A DNA stretch of 64,000 bases from Diphasiastrum complanatum (lineage: Eukaryota > Streptophyta > Lycopodiopsida > Lycopodiales > Lycopodiaceae). Shown one piece after another: positions 36,801 to 48,267 of this stretch. The DNA lies in NCBI GenBank assembly GCA_029204225.1, contig CM055107.1, forward strand, positions 20,205,997 to 20,269,996. The letters are read 5' to 3'. How positions within the stretch are numbered: the stretch's first letter is position 1; the number at the start of each line of letters is the position of its first letter. The notes below the pieces were generated by a model that worked only from the letters and a program-made list of their open reading frames with translations, was not told where the DNA came from and did not search any database. Position numbers and translations under genes: made by a program.

Positions 36801-37756
36801 ATATGTCATGTGGGAACTTGCCCCACTATCAATCCACCAAGAATCATTGGTGTTGCTCTTGGATGATGGTGGTTTGTTGGAAACCATCAAGTATGATTCT
36901 TCATCCTCCTCCTCCTCCTGATGTGCAATGTTGCTTTGTTTGCTCTCTTGTGCCTTCTTCTTCTTGAGACATTCTGATCCAAAATGTCCTTTCTTTCCAC
37001 AGAAAAAACATTTGTACTTGGACTTGTCTTTGATCTTGCCCTTTGAGCTTGAAGCCTCATCCTCCTCCTTGGTCTCCTTGAAGTGCTTCTTCTTGCCATT
37101 GGTCTTCTTATTGCTTTTGAATGAAAAATTAGATTTCTCATCACCATCCTGCAGAGAAATAGCATTCATTCTTGCATTGGTATGCAACATCCTACACTCT
37201 TCAGCTACTAATACACTATGTAGCTTTTCTATAGTAGGCAAAGTGTCTTGGATTGCAAAGCGTTGGACCAAATTTGTAAAGCCACTCCCTAGACCATTGA
37301 GGACAATCAGAACAAGCTCACTATCTTGAATCTTCTCTCCAATGGAAACTAACTCCCTATTGAGAGACTTGATTCTTAGCACATAATCTTGTGCACTCTC
37401 ATCACTCCTCTTCATGCTTTGTAGAATCTGATTCCTAAGCATGAGAACCCTCGAAGTGTTACTAGACTCATAGATAGATTTTAAAGATTCCCAAGCCTCT
37501 TTAGCACTCTTACATAATGATACTTCTCTTAAAAGATCATTGCTTACATTCATCTTAATACAGTAAGTGCAAGCCTAGACCTCTTCTTGTATCTCACTAA
37601 TTCCTGTGCACCTAGAGATTCATCTTCATCATCTATTAGAAACTCATAAAGATCCTGGAGCACCATTAGTGACTCCATCCTCACTTTCCAAATAGCATAA
37701 TTGGTAGAATCTAACCTCTCACTAGCTTCTAGAAGGTAGGCTCCCACTGATCCCAT
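33762..37756 (-). pseudogene. Copia element E gag-pol, nearly full length with two lesions
   Basis: Minus-strand gag starts at 37,756 (MGSVGAYLLEASERLD). One base is missing near 37,553, where the frame shifts from ALTVL into MNVSNDLL. The next 314 codons hold the helical gag domain, a CCHC knuckle (C182-C185-H190-C195) and the protease WWIDSGASSHMT (DSG at about 242). An in-frame TAG at 36,609-36,611 follows LLSVG. Then 947 codons carry the LWHKRLGH pre-integrase motif, integrase D122, D184 and E220 of that frame, a reverse transcriptase with YVDD around residue 607, and RNase H (SDSDFVGE, SSTESEYKAL, YDNQSAQ). The stop lies inside the 3' LTR, past the purine tract. Only the frameshift and the TAG break it. 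Confidence 0.9.
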
Positions 37757-38375
37757 CTTACTAGCAAGATTCTACACACAAGATATAGATTTGTTTGGAC
37801 CTGAAACTCACAAAGGTTTCTAACTTGTAGTGTTTCACTCAAATGTTGACTTCTAATCCAACAGATAAATTTGTAATCACAGTTCTATCACTCCTTCACA
37901 AAGCTGGAATGAAGATAAGATGAGATGAAAACTACACTCAAGCAAATCTTGCCAATCTTGGCTATTCTTGGACAAAAACTAACTCTATCTCTCTCATTCA
38001 CTTTGATGTACTTTCAAGACCTGGTTTCCACTTTAAGAGGTCTGAAATCAGCCTAGATTAATTAGTTTTCATAAAACAAATTCAAAACTAATCAATGGCA
38101 AGTGATCTTGGTAGCTTATTCTAGGATTTGCACCAAAAATTACATCAAACTGACACCAGATGAATTTTCTATGATCCAATAAATATGGGTTATTAAATGC
38201 TGGTTCAGAGATGCCCACACATGTGAACAGTACGGATTTTGATCCTGAAAAAGTTTGGGATCAAATCCCCTCACCAAAACTTGGATACCAGCTCGCCCTT
38301 CCAATACTAGCTTTTTGCACCAAAACCTGCTAAAACTGGATTAGATTCAGACACAGATCAATGGCCTTGTACTTG

Positions 38376-38387
38376 GCTCTGATACCA
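38376..38387 (-). other. Primer binding site of copia element E
   Basis: The plus strand reads GCTCTGATACCA (TGGTATCAGAGC on minus), directly touching the LTR stub at 38,388. Confidence 0.9.
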
Positions 38388-38445
38388 TGTGAAAAGTACA
38401 GTAGTAAGGACCTTAAATGGATCTTTGAATGATCCACAAGGTATG
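38388..38445 (-). repeat. Truncated 5' LTR stub of copia element E
   Basis: TGTGAAAAGTACAGTA through GATCCACAAGGT matches the first bases of the 3' LTR at 33,110. After about 57 bases the match ends, so most of the 5' LTR, including its promoter part, is lost. Confidence 0.8.
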
Positions 38446-38572
38446 TGGGCTAATTCTGTGATCGATTTGTATGGGCGCGGCCAGGCAAAGGTCCGTTGGC
38501 AGGACCAGTACCAAAGCTTTGCTAGCTTTCAGCCCTCTTCCTGATGAAAATGTTTGCGAACACCCATGAGAA
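38446..38572. repeat. Mosaic junction: two short copied segments
   Basis: 38,447-38,506 matches the non-autonomous element interior at about 14,325-14,385 (CTGTGATCGATTTGTATGGG and on). 38,508-38,572 matches 32,939-33,003. Both are joined without spacer to the truncated LTR, as expected from break repair that copied nearby templates. Confidence 0.7.
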
Positions 38573-39390
38573 GATACAAGCACGAAAGATTCGCGAAAGA
38601 GAAAATTTTGCGATACTGTAGGAGAAAGTCAGACGACGAGAAAGTCAAACGACTCAAAAATTGTCACGACACTCTTCTCTGTCCTCATGCCTCCAAGAAG
38701 GACCAACAAGATCATGCAAGTACTCAGAAGTACAAATATCTGATCTGATAGCGTGACATCAGCAGATACACTTTAGGTCATGGCTAATCCGCCACTCTTG
38801 TAATTTCGTGATTAGCTATAGATGTTTGATTACTCTAATCTAGAAATTCACAAGAGACGACTATATACTTACTGGATGATACTTGATCAAAATATACAGA
38901 CACAAGAAGTAGTCTAATGCTAGTAATCAAGAAGACAAAAATACAGAATACATGTCCGCCTGCATGCGAGACAATTCTACATAGGATTTGAAGATCCACA
39001 AGTCCACTAGTAAGCGAGACATTGATCATGGGAGAACTGTATTTCTCTCACGCCAACGCACTATGTGGATCTACATGCAGTGCTTGAAGAATCAGAAAGA
39101 TCAATAGATAATTTTCTTATCTTGTCTGATCTCGAATGAAAATTAGTTTGATGTTATTTGTATATCTGATTTACTTGTTCATTTTAATTTTGCACCTTGA
39201 TTTGAATTTCGTTGAATGTTGCATTAATTTTATTAACGTAGTACAATAGTGTCTATCTACATTCTGGAGGACTGTAGGAATGATGCAGTTGGTAGTGACC
39301 AACAGTCATATCTGAACTCCATCCGAATTGTTTCACGTTCACGAAAGCTTCCTTTCGCATCACAAGGAAGATCCATCTTCCACGAGGGAT
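38573..39390. other. Spacer, no gene recognised
   Basis: It has a short basic frame at 38,554-38,748 with no known domain and otherwise AT-rich sequence. Copia sequence begins abruptly at about 39,393. Confidence 0.45.
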
Positions 39391-39392
39391 TA

Positions 39393-41182
39393 TGCTTGGA
39401 TATGCAAGCTCAAGCAAGAGATACAAAATCTATCTCCCATCCTTGAACAAATTTGTTGTTTCAAGGGATGTTATATTTGATGAACATAATATGCATGTGC
39501 TTGAAGAAGGCTCAAGTTCTCCAACAATCAAGAAGAAGATGGCGGGGGAGCAAGATCTTGATTTTGAGGAGGAGCTCATGGAGGAGCAAGCACCAAACCC
39601 ACCTATCACACCAAGGAGATCTTCAATAGCAAAAGTGGAGCCATCAAGGCTCACATATCAAGGAAAAGGGCAGAAAGCTGAGGGTATCTCATCCACTTCT
39701 TATGCTTTATCTAGTTCTAAAGAATCATCTAATGTTAAAGAAGCATTGAACTCCAAAGAATGGTATAAAGCTATGTTGGATGAGTATAATGCCTTGATTG
39801 AGAATGAAACTTGGTTGCTTGGTGATAGACCTCAAAGGAATGTAATAGGATGCAAGTGGGTCTTCAAGCTTAATTTGAATGCAAATGGGAGTGTTAACAA
39901 ACATAAAGCAAGATTAGTTGCAAAAGGTTATGCTCAAGAGAGAGGGATAGACTATGAGAAACTTTTGCACCCGTGGCCAAGATGGTCACAATAAGGCTAA
40001 TCATTGCACTTGCATCACATTTTGGATGGACCCTATGTCAAATGGATGTCTCTAATGCCTTCTTGAATGGTTTTTTGGAAGAGGATATCTATATGGAGCA
40101 GCCACAAGGGTTCATCAAGTATGGAATGGAGAACAAAGTATGTCATCTCCAAAGAAGCATCTATGGCTTAAAGCAAGCCTCAAGATATTGGAATTCAAGA
40201 TTGCATTGCTATCTTATTTCACTTTCTTTTGTTCAAAGTGAATATGATCCCAATCTTTATATTAATTTTGATGATGTTGGTATTGTACTTTTACTCATTT
40301 ATGTAGATGACATCATCATTAGTGAAAATAGTATTGATGGTATTGAAAAATTCAAGATAGACCTATCCTTAGAGTTCAAGATGGTAGATCTAGGGCGTCT
40401 TCACTTCATCTTAGGCATAGAAGTTCTTAGAGGATCTGATTTTATCTTTATAAATCAAGTAAACTATGTTGAATAAGTTTAAGATGGAAGAGTGCAAAAG
40501 TGTTGACACACCAATGGAGCAACATGTTAAAGTGCCAAATGAAGATGACGAAAGATCCTTCATGGGCATACTTTGTTTAGGCAACTTATAGACTCCTTAA
40601 TGTGAATCACTATAACTAGACCAGATCTTAGTTTTAGTGTATGTAGGTTGAGCCAATCCATGCAAAACCATTGAATATCCATTGGAAAAAGGCTAAGAGG
40701 ACTCTAAGATACATCTCGGATACATTGGATTTTGGGATTCTATATAGAGGAGATGTGATTAACCTTCATGCATTTAGTGATTCAGATTTTGCAGGGGACA
40801 AGAGGGATAGGAAATCAACAAGTGCCTATTCAACTTTCATAGGAGAAGGTGTGGTTTCATGCTTTCCAAAAAGCGAGAAACTATATCTCTATCTTCAACT
40901 GAGGCTAAGTACAAAGCTTTGACAACCACTACAAAGGAGGTACTTTGGATCCAGAGATTACTGGTGGAGCTAAAGGTCATGGATTCAGAAGAGGCACCAA
41001 TCATCTACAATGACAATATATCAGCCCAACACCTTGCATCTAACCCAATCTTCCATGCAAGATCTAAACACATGGAGATATGCCATCACTTTGTGAGAGA
41101 AATGGTGCAAGCCAAGGAGATTGCTTTGGAGCATGTTCCAAGCAATGAATGTGTAGCTGATCTACTTACTAAACCACTTTAA
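39393..41182 (+). pseudogene. pol: 5'-truncated copia pol (element F)
   Basis: It begins in the integrase C-terminus (GYASSSKRYKIY, then VVSRDVIFDEHN). It continues through the reverse transcriptase start (CKWVFKLNLNANGSVNKHKA, RLVAKGYAQERGIDYE) to 39,994, where a one-base loss shifts the frame at about 39,960. The next frame (39,973-40,476) has MDVSNAFLNGFLEEDIYMEQ, YGLKQAS and the catalytic YVDD. A short deletion follows. Then come damaged RNase H with SDSDFAGDKRDRKSTSA, SSTEAKYKAL (E to K) and NDNISAQHLASN, ending DLLTKPL. Gag, protease and most of integrase are missing. The purine tract AGTGAGGAGGAG (41,254-41,265) leads into the 3' LTR. Confidence 0.9.
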
Positions 41183-41265
41183 AAGACACTATTTATGAAG
41201 TTTAGATTATCACTTGGAGTGATTAGTAAAGCAATGATTGAACCAAGCTAGATAGTGAGGAGGAG

Positions 41266-41947
41266 TGTTAAAAATTCATAATTCTAGCTTGACTAGTTTT
41301 GGTCATATGACTTGTAAATAGTTAGATGGTCATTATGTGGCTTGTCACACATGCCAAATAGCATAGGATTCCATTCATAAGGATGTTTAAAAGTTGACCT
41401 AAGTGATAGAACCTTTGGAATGAGTCCAAATCATGCTTAGATATAAGAGTGAAAAAGTAGAAGCTATTTTTGGTAACTTTTACATTGTTGAGGGATCTCC
41501 AAAATTCCAACCCTAACTTGGTAGGGATGAAAGATCAACCAAAATTAGCATTAGAGATAGGTTTAGGGCTACTCATACCTGACCAAAACCGTGATGGATC
41601 ATGTATATATAGGTGAGGATCTCTCACCAAAATCAATCAAGCAATTTCATGATTTTTCTCTCATATTGGTGCAATTGCTCTCTATGTTCATAATTCTTTG
41701 AGTTCTTGTGATTCCTAATCATTATAGGATTGAATGTGGGTCTGGTGTACAGTGCTCAAACTGTGGAAGGCCATACTTTCACACGTGTGAAGGCTTCTTC
41801 AAGGATTTGGGCCATTTAGTGAGGTTCAAGCATAGATTATTGATGGATTTTGATGGTGCAACTTGTGCTAACTTTATGGAATCATAATCTATTGTTTCCC
41901 TCATCATTTCAAGTGTTTTAGGTTCCTTATTTGCTGTAATTTTCACA
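41266..41947 (+). repeat. LTR of copia element F, followed directly by a primer site
   Basis: 682 bp from TGTTAAAAATT to AATTTTCACA. A TATA-like TATATATAGG is at 41,604-41,613, and the palindrome TTCACACGTGTGAA is at 41,778-41,791. On the left it follows a purine tract, as a 3' LTR does. On the right it is followed without a gap by TGGTATCAGAGC, as a 5' LTR is. Confidence 0.85.
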
Positions 41948-41959
41948 TGGTATCAGAGC
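41948..41959 (+). other. Primer binding site downstream of an apparent 3' LTR
   Basis: TGGTATCAGAGC, exact. It is followed by only about 50 bases of leader-like sequence before the TA-rich microsatellite. Confidence 0.85.
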
Positions 41960-42009
41960 CTAAATGTTGAAACTAGCTAAATCCTTGCTTTTCATTCAAT
42001 TTGATTTTC

Positions 42010-42842
<833 letters not shown>

Positions 42843-42935
42843 TTTAGTTTTTTATTCTACAAGTTGTAACACGTATTGTATCTGGTTTTTTAAAGTTTTA
42901 CAAATTCTGGATATCACTCGTGTCTTGTTTGTGGA

Positions 42936-45396
42936 TTGAATATTGATGCTCGACACTCACGTCATCTAAGCAAAGTTGTATATGAAAATTATCGCAAATA
43001 CTTGCATGAGGATCATTCATTTCGAAATACACAACGAAGGAGATTTGGAGGAAAGACGGAAACAAGGATGCCTCCAAAAAGAATGTCTATGGCAGATTGG
43101 CACGAGCTCTAGATTGAATCTGAGACCAAGCCAATCAATGGTATCAAAAGACTATATATCTTTTATTGTCTACCATATTGGAATAAACTTTTGATCAATC
43201 ACTTGCTTGATCATATGCATATATTCAAAAATGTGGGTGAATCAATATGGAAAAACTTGGTGGGAGAAAAATATAGTATTAATGCAAGACAACCTACAAG
43301 AATCAAAGACAAAAAAAAGAGTATTGGCCAAAATTGGGTACAGATGGCAATACTCATATCATTCAAAGAGGCCCTTGGATTCTTACCAAGGAAGAGTATA
43401 AGTATGTACGGTCAGTCATTTGCAAGATGAGAACACCAATTGGTTTTGCTCATTTACTATGGACATCGTTCACAATAGAAGGAAAACTTCACAGTCTTAA
43501 ATCTCATGATTGGATGAAGATGCTTGAGTACATATTTCCAATGTTGGTTGTGGTTGTCTAACTGATCAACTTCACGATATCATTTATAAATTAGCATCCA
43601 TTGTCAAATACTTACATTTCTTTCATTCACATTTTATGCTATTGCATGTTTACATACGAGTTCGATAAAGTCATATGATAACCATATACTACAAATATGA
43701 TGTAGATGGATGTGTGACAAGGAGATGCGTGAGATAGATGTGAAGAAAACAAAAAAAAAAAAGGTGGAGGTTGTATGTATGCTTGAGAGAGAGATTTTCC
43801 AATCTCCATCTTGGACATACAAGTGCATCTAGTGCATTTGGTCCAAGAAATTGGTATTGTTGGTCCTTGTGCACTCAAGGTACAAAACATATGAATTTGG
43901 GTTTTGTGGTTTCAATATATTTAGTATCATTTTTTTTCTATGTCATTGAACACTACTCTCATCATGCAGTAAATGTTTATAGGTGGATGTTTTTTTTGGA
44001 GAGATTTATGAAAGTTTTGAAAGATTTTGTGCGTTAAAAGACAAGACCAGAGGGAAGCATGGCCGAGGGGTGGTTAGTACAAGAATCTCTTATTCATGTC
44101 ATTGAATTTTTGCTTCAAATAAATTTGTCTACTCCATGACTAGGGAATGATGAGGAGAACAATGAGGTAAAAGGCGAAAAACCCCAAGGTATAGGTGCTC
44201 CTAAGAAAATGACACCTTTTTTTAGAGAAGAAATTTCTACTTTCATGCTCTATAATTCTGGAGTCATGGATAAGTGGTTGCATTTATACAGACAAGAGAA
44301 GAAAAAAAGAGCGTTGGCTAGAAATAGGCACCGACATAATAGGTGTAGGAATCAAGCTGCACCTTCACATGATGAACCAATGCACCATAGAATGGATGGT
44401 TGACACACTCCAACAAGCAAGATCAAAGGGACAAGTCATATCTGACATGAAATGGGAATTTGCAAGAGGATGTGATTGAAGGTTTGTTTATTGTTTTTTT
44501 TTTAGTAAAATACAATGTACTTGTACAATGATTGATTATTGTGTTAATTACAATTAATATATGACAATATCGAAAGTATAGTGCAATGTGGGCATATGGT
44601 TGTCATCATCGCGTTGAATGAGTTGATATGAAATGATGACTTATGATTGTGGTGTAATGGCATCTTTCAATCAAGAAAGTTGGAGTAGTGCACGAGACCA
44701 AAGTCCAATCTCTGGAGAGCTTGAGTATGTAGAAACTATTCAAGATATATATGAAGTGCATTTCGATAAAAATGGTAAATATTTTTTGTTTGATGTGAAA
44801 TAGTTCAAAATCAATTATCAAGGGTCAAATGCAACTGTGAAAAGAAATTGTAGTGGAATTTTTGCTATCGATTCAACCAAGACATTAAGCATGAATTTTC
44901 CAAACACATTGGTGTTACCTCGTCATTGTGAACAGGTGTGTCACATGAGTTTGACATTCATTTTTTCTCAATCATAATCAGTAATTTACATTATTTCATT
45001 ACAATTTACTATTGTGGACCTTAGTTCCATGTTGATAACAATTTTTTTAACTTAACATTGTTAAATGTGCAGGTATTTTTTCAACCAGATTGACTAAACA
45101 ACAAATGGTGGTATGTTGTTCAAGTTAAGCCACACACAAGACATGTATTTGAAAATGCTTACATTGAGAATGAAATGGAGGACTTGAATATTGGCAACAC
45201 AAGCATGGTTGATGATGATATAGAAATATCTCCAAGAAATAATGTTGAAAATACTTTAAATAAATTAGATGATTCTGACACAAATGACAATATTGAGAGA
45301 GGGTCCGATTACTATAGTGATGATGAAATTCATCTAAGCGGAGAAGAGTTGCAAGATGTATTGGCCGATGAATTTGAATCTTGTGATGATAAATAA
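42936..45396 (+). pseudogene. CACTA (En/Spm) transposase with DUF4216-like C-terminus
   Basis: Reading plus in pieces: a TNP2-like block (KVVYENYRKYLHEDHSFR, KTETRMPPKRMSM), then LPYWNKLLINHLLDHMHIFK with the family's HxxDxMHIxKNV pattern, then a DUF4218-like block (PWILTKEEYKYVRSVICKM, LKSHDWMKMLEYIFPM) to about 43,560. Further matches are at 44,200-44,480 (MLYNSGVMDKWLHLY; IEWMVDTLQQARSKG). The DUF4216-like end is at 44,640-45,396 (ELEYVETIQDIYEVHF, EQVFFQPD, KWWYVVQVKPHTRHVF) with an acidic tail. A phase-preserving intron (44,936-45,072, GTGTGT to GTGCAG) splits EQ|VFF. Frameshifts and stops (for example a TAG at 44,802-44,804) show it is inactive. Terminal CACTA repeats were not located. 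Confidence 0.8.
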
Positions 45397-46200
45397 ATTA
45401 TATATATGTCACAACCATTTTTGTGATAAAATAGTTTACAGAATTATTGCATCTTTATACATTGTTGTATTTTTTTAGTTTATCTTGAGCTCTATCTGGC
45501 AACCACTTCGTATTCATTTTAAATGAAATGCTTTCAATCAAATCTATATATATCTTATCAAAAGTCTAGCAAAAATTGATTCACCAAAGGAAAACAATTA
45601 GTGAACATACATTGATCATTTATATACGCTTCAAAAACATTTTTCTTCTGAAACATTCTCACTATATTGAAAATCTATAAAAGCAATATCTTCATATCCT
45701 CACTGTAGTCGTAATGACTTTTCTTTCAAATAAGACAAAAATGTGATATTCCTTCTTTGCTCGTTTGCTCAGTCCAAAATGTTGACAATGCAATTCATCA
45801 CAATCAAGTATGCACAATCATGCAAATTGTATATGACATAGTCATCTTACTAATATCATGAAAAGTGCTCACATAAACATGCTAATTTATGCCTCTAACT
45901 ATGTGAAATGGCAAATTTGAAACAAAAACTAATGTATTTCCACTCAACTGTGCTTACTAAATTTTTTTAAAAAACCAATAGATTGTGAATATATCACTGA
46001 AGACTAATTACAAATTATCTTAACCAGTAAGAATGTCTCAGTACACACTGATAATCACTTCATAATTTTCTAGAATATACAACGATAACCATTCATAACA
46101 TATGACAATACTAGAGAAGTCAAAATATTTGATATCTAATCTAGCGAGTTATTAGCTTAATCTTTAAAAAATCACATATAGTAGATATTTTGAAAATCAT
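45397..46200. other. AT-rich sequence downstream of the CACTA coding region
   Basis: No gene is seen. It is probably the 3' non-coding part of the transposon. Confidence 0.4.
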
Positions 46201-46210
46201 AGGTCAATTG

Positions 46211-46385
46211 TTTGCCACACGTGGCAAATCCAATTTTCTTTTTGTAATCTTGCCATGCGTGGCAAATCTCAAAAAAATTCTCTATAATTTTGTCATGCAT
46301 GACAAATCTCCAGATTACATATCACATGAAAAGGTGGTTATTTAATGACTTTTTGTGGCTCTGCCATGCATGGTTGTACCACGCC
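46211..46385. repeat. Cluster of four palindromic repeats, CACTA subterminal-like
   Basis: The four sites are TTTGCCACACGTGGCAAA (46,211), TTGCCATGCGTGGCAA (46,250), TTTGTCATGCATGACAAA (46,290, perfect palindrome) and GCCATGCATGG (46,363). They are spaced roughly 40-70 bases apart, about 0.8 kb past the transposase stop. CACTA elements are known to carry clustered short motifs near their ends that bind the TNPA-type protein. That role here is inferred. Confidence 0.5.
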
Positions 46386-46395
46386 AATTAAAAAA

Positions 46396-46795
46396 GAACA
46401 TCATATTCAAATTGAAACTTAAACAAGGCATGAAAATTGAACCTTATTTCTAAAACCTAAACATCAAACATCATATTCAATTTGAAACTTAAATACGACA
46501 TCAAAATTGAATATCATATTCAAATTGAAACTTACACAAGGCATGAAAATTGAACATTACTTTCTAAAACCTAAACATCAAACATCAAACACCAAACATC
46601 ATATCCAATTTGAAACTTAAATAAGACATCAAAATTGAACATCATATTCAGATTGAAACTTAAACAAGGCATAAATAAATGAACATTATTTCTAAAACCT
46701 AAACATCAAACATCATATCCAATTTGAAACTTAAATAAGGCATCCAAAGTGAACATCATATCCAAATTAAAAGTCAAATAAGACATCCAAATTGA
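46396..46795. repeat. Minisatellite, AT-rich
   Basis: Repeats of AACATCATATTCAAATTGAA and ACTTAAATAAGACATC-type words alternate with CTAAAACCTAAACATCAAAC, giving a composite unit of roughly 110 bases in nearly four imperfect copies. Confidence 0.85.
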
Positions 46796-46851
46796 ACTCG
46801 AATGAAAAGGATGTACTTTTGGTATTTACAACGTACATAGTTGTGCTTGGC

Positions 46852-47420
46852 TCAAAACTTTTTGTATACATCTTGGTAGAGGATGATTGAAGCTATAGAT
46901 GATGAATAGTTCTCTTTACCACATTTAATAGGTTTGATCGCACAAACCATTACATATGTAGCATTCACATATCTAGAAAATAATCTTCTATTCCATTGGT
47001 GCGTTCTTCAAAGTCACAATTAGTTTATGAAGGGTGACAAATAGAACTAATTATATGTGCAACAATGTTTCCACGTAGTTCTAGATGCCCATCCATTTAC
47101 ATACAATGTCCTGCATATGGCATTAATATGACAACACTATTCAAAGGGACATCAACGCTAGTCATGAAAAATAAACCTAATCCGACATTAAGAAATCGCT
47201 CACTAGGCTTAATTATGTACATATGACCCCAATATGAAAATGTTGTGCCACACAATGGTAGTGGTTTCATATCAAGCCAACATGAATATTTTTTTCTATC
47301 AAATGACTTAACTAATGCACGTAGATGAGGAGGAAGGGGAGACTCGGTCAACGAATTTAAATCATTTTTGGACAAGTCGATAGTACGTAAAAAACCTTGT
47401 TCATTTTTAAATCTTGTCAA
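46852..47420 (-). pseudogene. SET-domain-like coding remnant
   Basis: The minus strand is open from 47,420 to 47,097. It reads PPHLRALVKSFDRKKYSCWL and then NVGLGLFFMTSVDVPLNSVV, which matches the SET start pattern GxGLF...V..., followed by ILMPYAG. After the stop, the same frame reads HIISSICHPS-stop-TNCDFEE, resembling the NHxCxPNCxF core. A one-base shift then gives ATYVMVCAIKPIKCGKENY, resembling the AxxxIxxGEExxxxY end. The order of the three blocks fits a SET methyltransferase domain. The key Asn-His of the core is not preserved, and two stops and a frameshift break it. No pre-SET or post-SET cysteines are seen. The identification rests on motif order only. Confidence 0.45.
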
Positions 47421-47439
47421 AATGCATCCAAGTCATGTT

Positions 47440-47767
47440 CTTTTTTTCTTATCTAGGCATCTTGGCTCTAGATCTTCTCCATGTGAGGTTAATTTTTTCA
47501 AGAGAGGTGAACAATGTATTCAAATCTACCTATGGATTTTAATGATCACTCCATATTGTGGATCCAACACCTATTTTGGTTATATGGGGATTTTGTGGAT
47601 TAGTTTTAGAATCTAAATGAGATGAGTGCTTGTGCTAATGACGGTTCTTGATTGTGATAGCATGATTAAACAAAAACATGATCAAGCATTCATCATCCAC
47701 AATGGAAAATCACATACACACAAAAAAGGTGGTCCTTAGACAATGGACATAGGAAGATGAGGAGATG
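47440..47767. other. Spacer, no gene seen
   Basis: Low-complexity T-rich sequence with nothing recognised. It may include upstream parts of the SET-like remnant on minus. Confidence 0.4.
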
Positions 47768-47887
<120 letters not shown>

Positions 47888-48267
47888 TTGCAAATGAAAA
47901 AGGTAACCACAAAAATGGTGTCACATGGCCTTATATAGACATTCTTAGGATTAGGCTTTTTGGTGAACCCAAAACCATGTGCCATAACAACTTGACTTAA
48001 TAAAAATATTTTAACGAATTTTTTTTTAACTACTTGGGTCCCTTTTCCTATTGGGTCCATTTGAGAGCTAGTCTATCTCTAATTCTTGTGCCATAGGCTT
48101 GGGAGTACAATGCACCTTTTACGGATGTCTGATTCTACATTTTTGGTAGCCCTAATTACTTTTGCCGACTCAGCCATGTTCTTGTTCCCTTCAAAGTAAA
48201 AAATGGTTGTGAGGCACTAGGCTTTGTTTTTGCTCGTTGGCCGGTATGCTACTTGTCAATTTTATTA

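Noticed and set aside
45175-45396. Separate small acidic protein
   Set aside because: It reads in frame, through the intron at 44,936-45,072, as the acidic tail of the CACTA DUF4216-like coding sequence.
46205-46390. CRISPR array
   Set aside because: The repeats are palindromic and unequal, the spacing is irregular, and the sequence is from a plant nucleus. Transposon subterminal repeats fit better.
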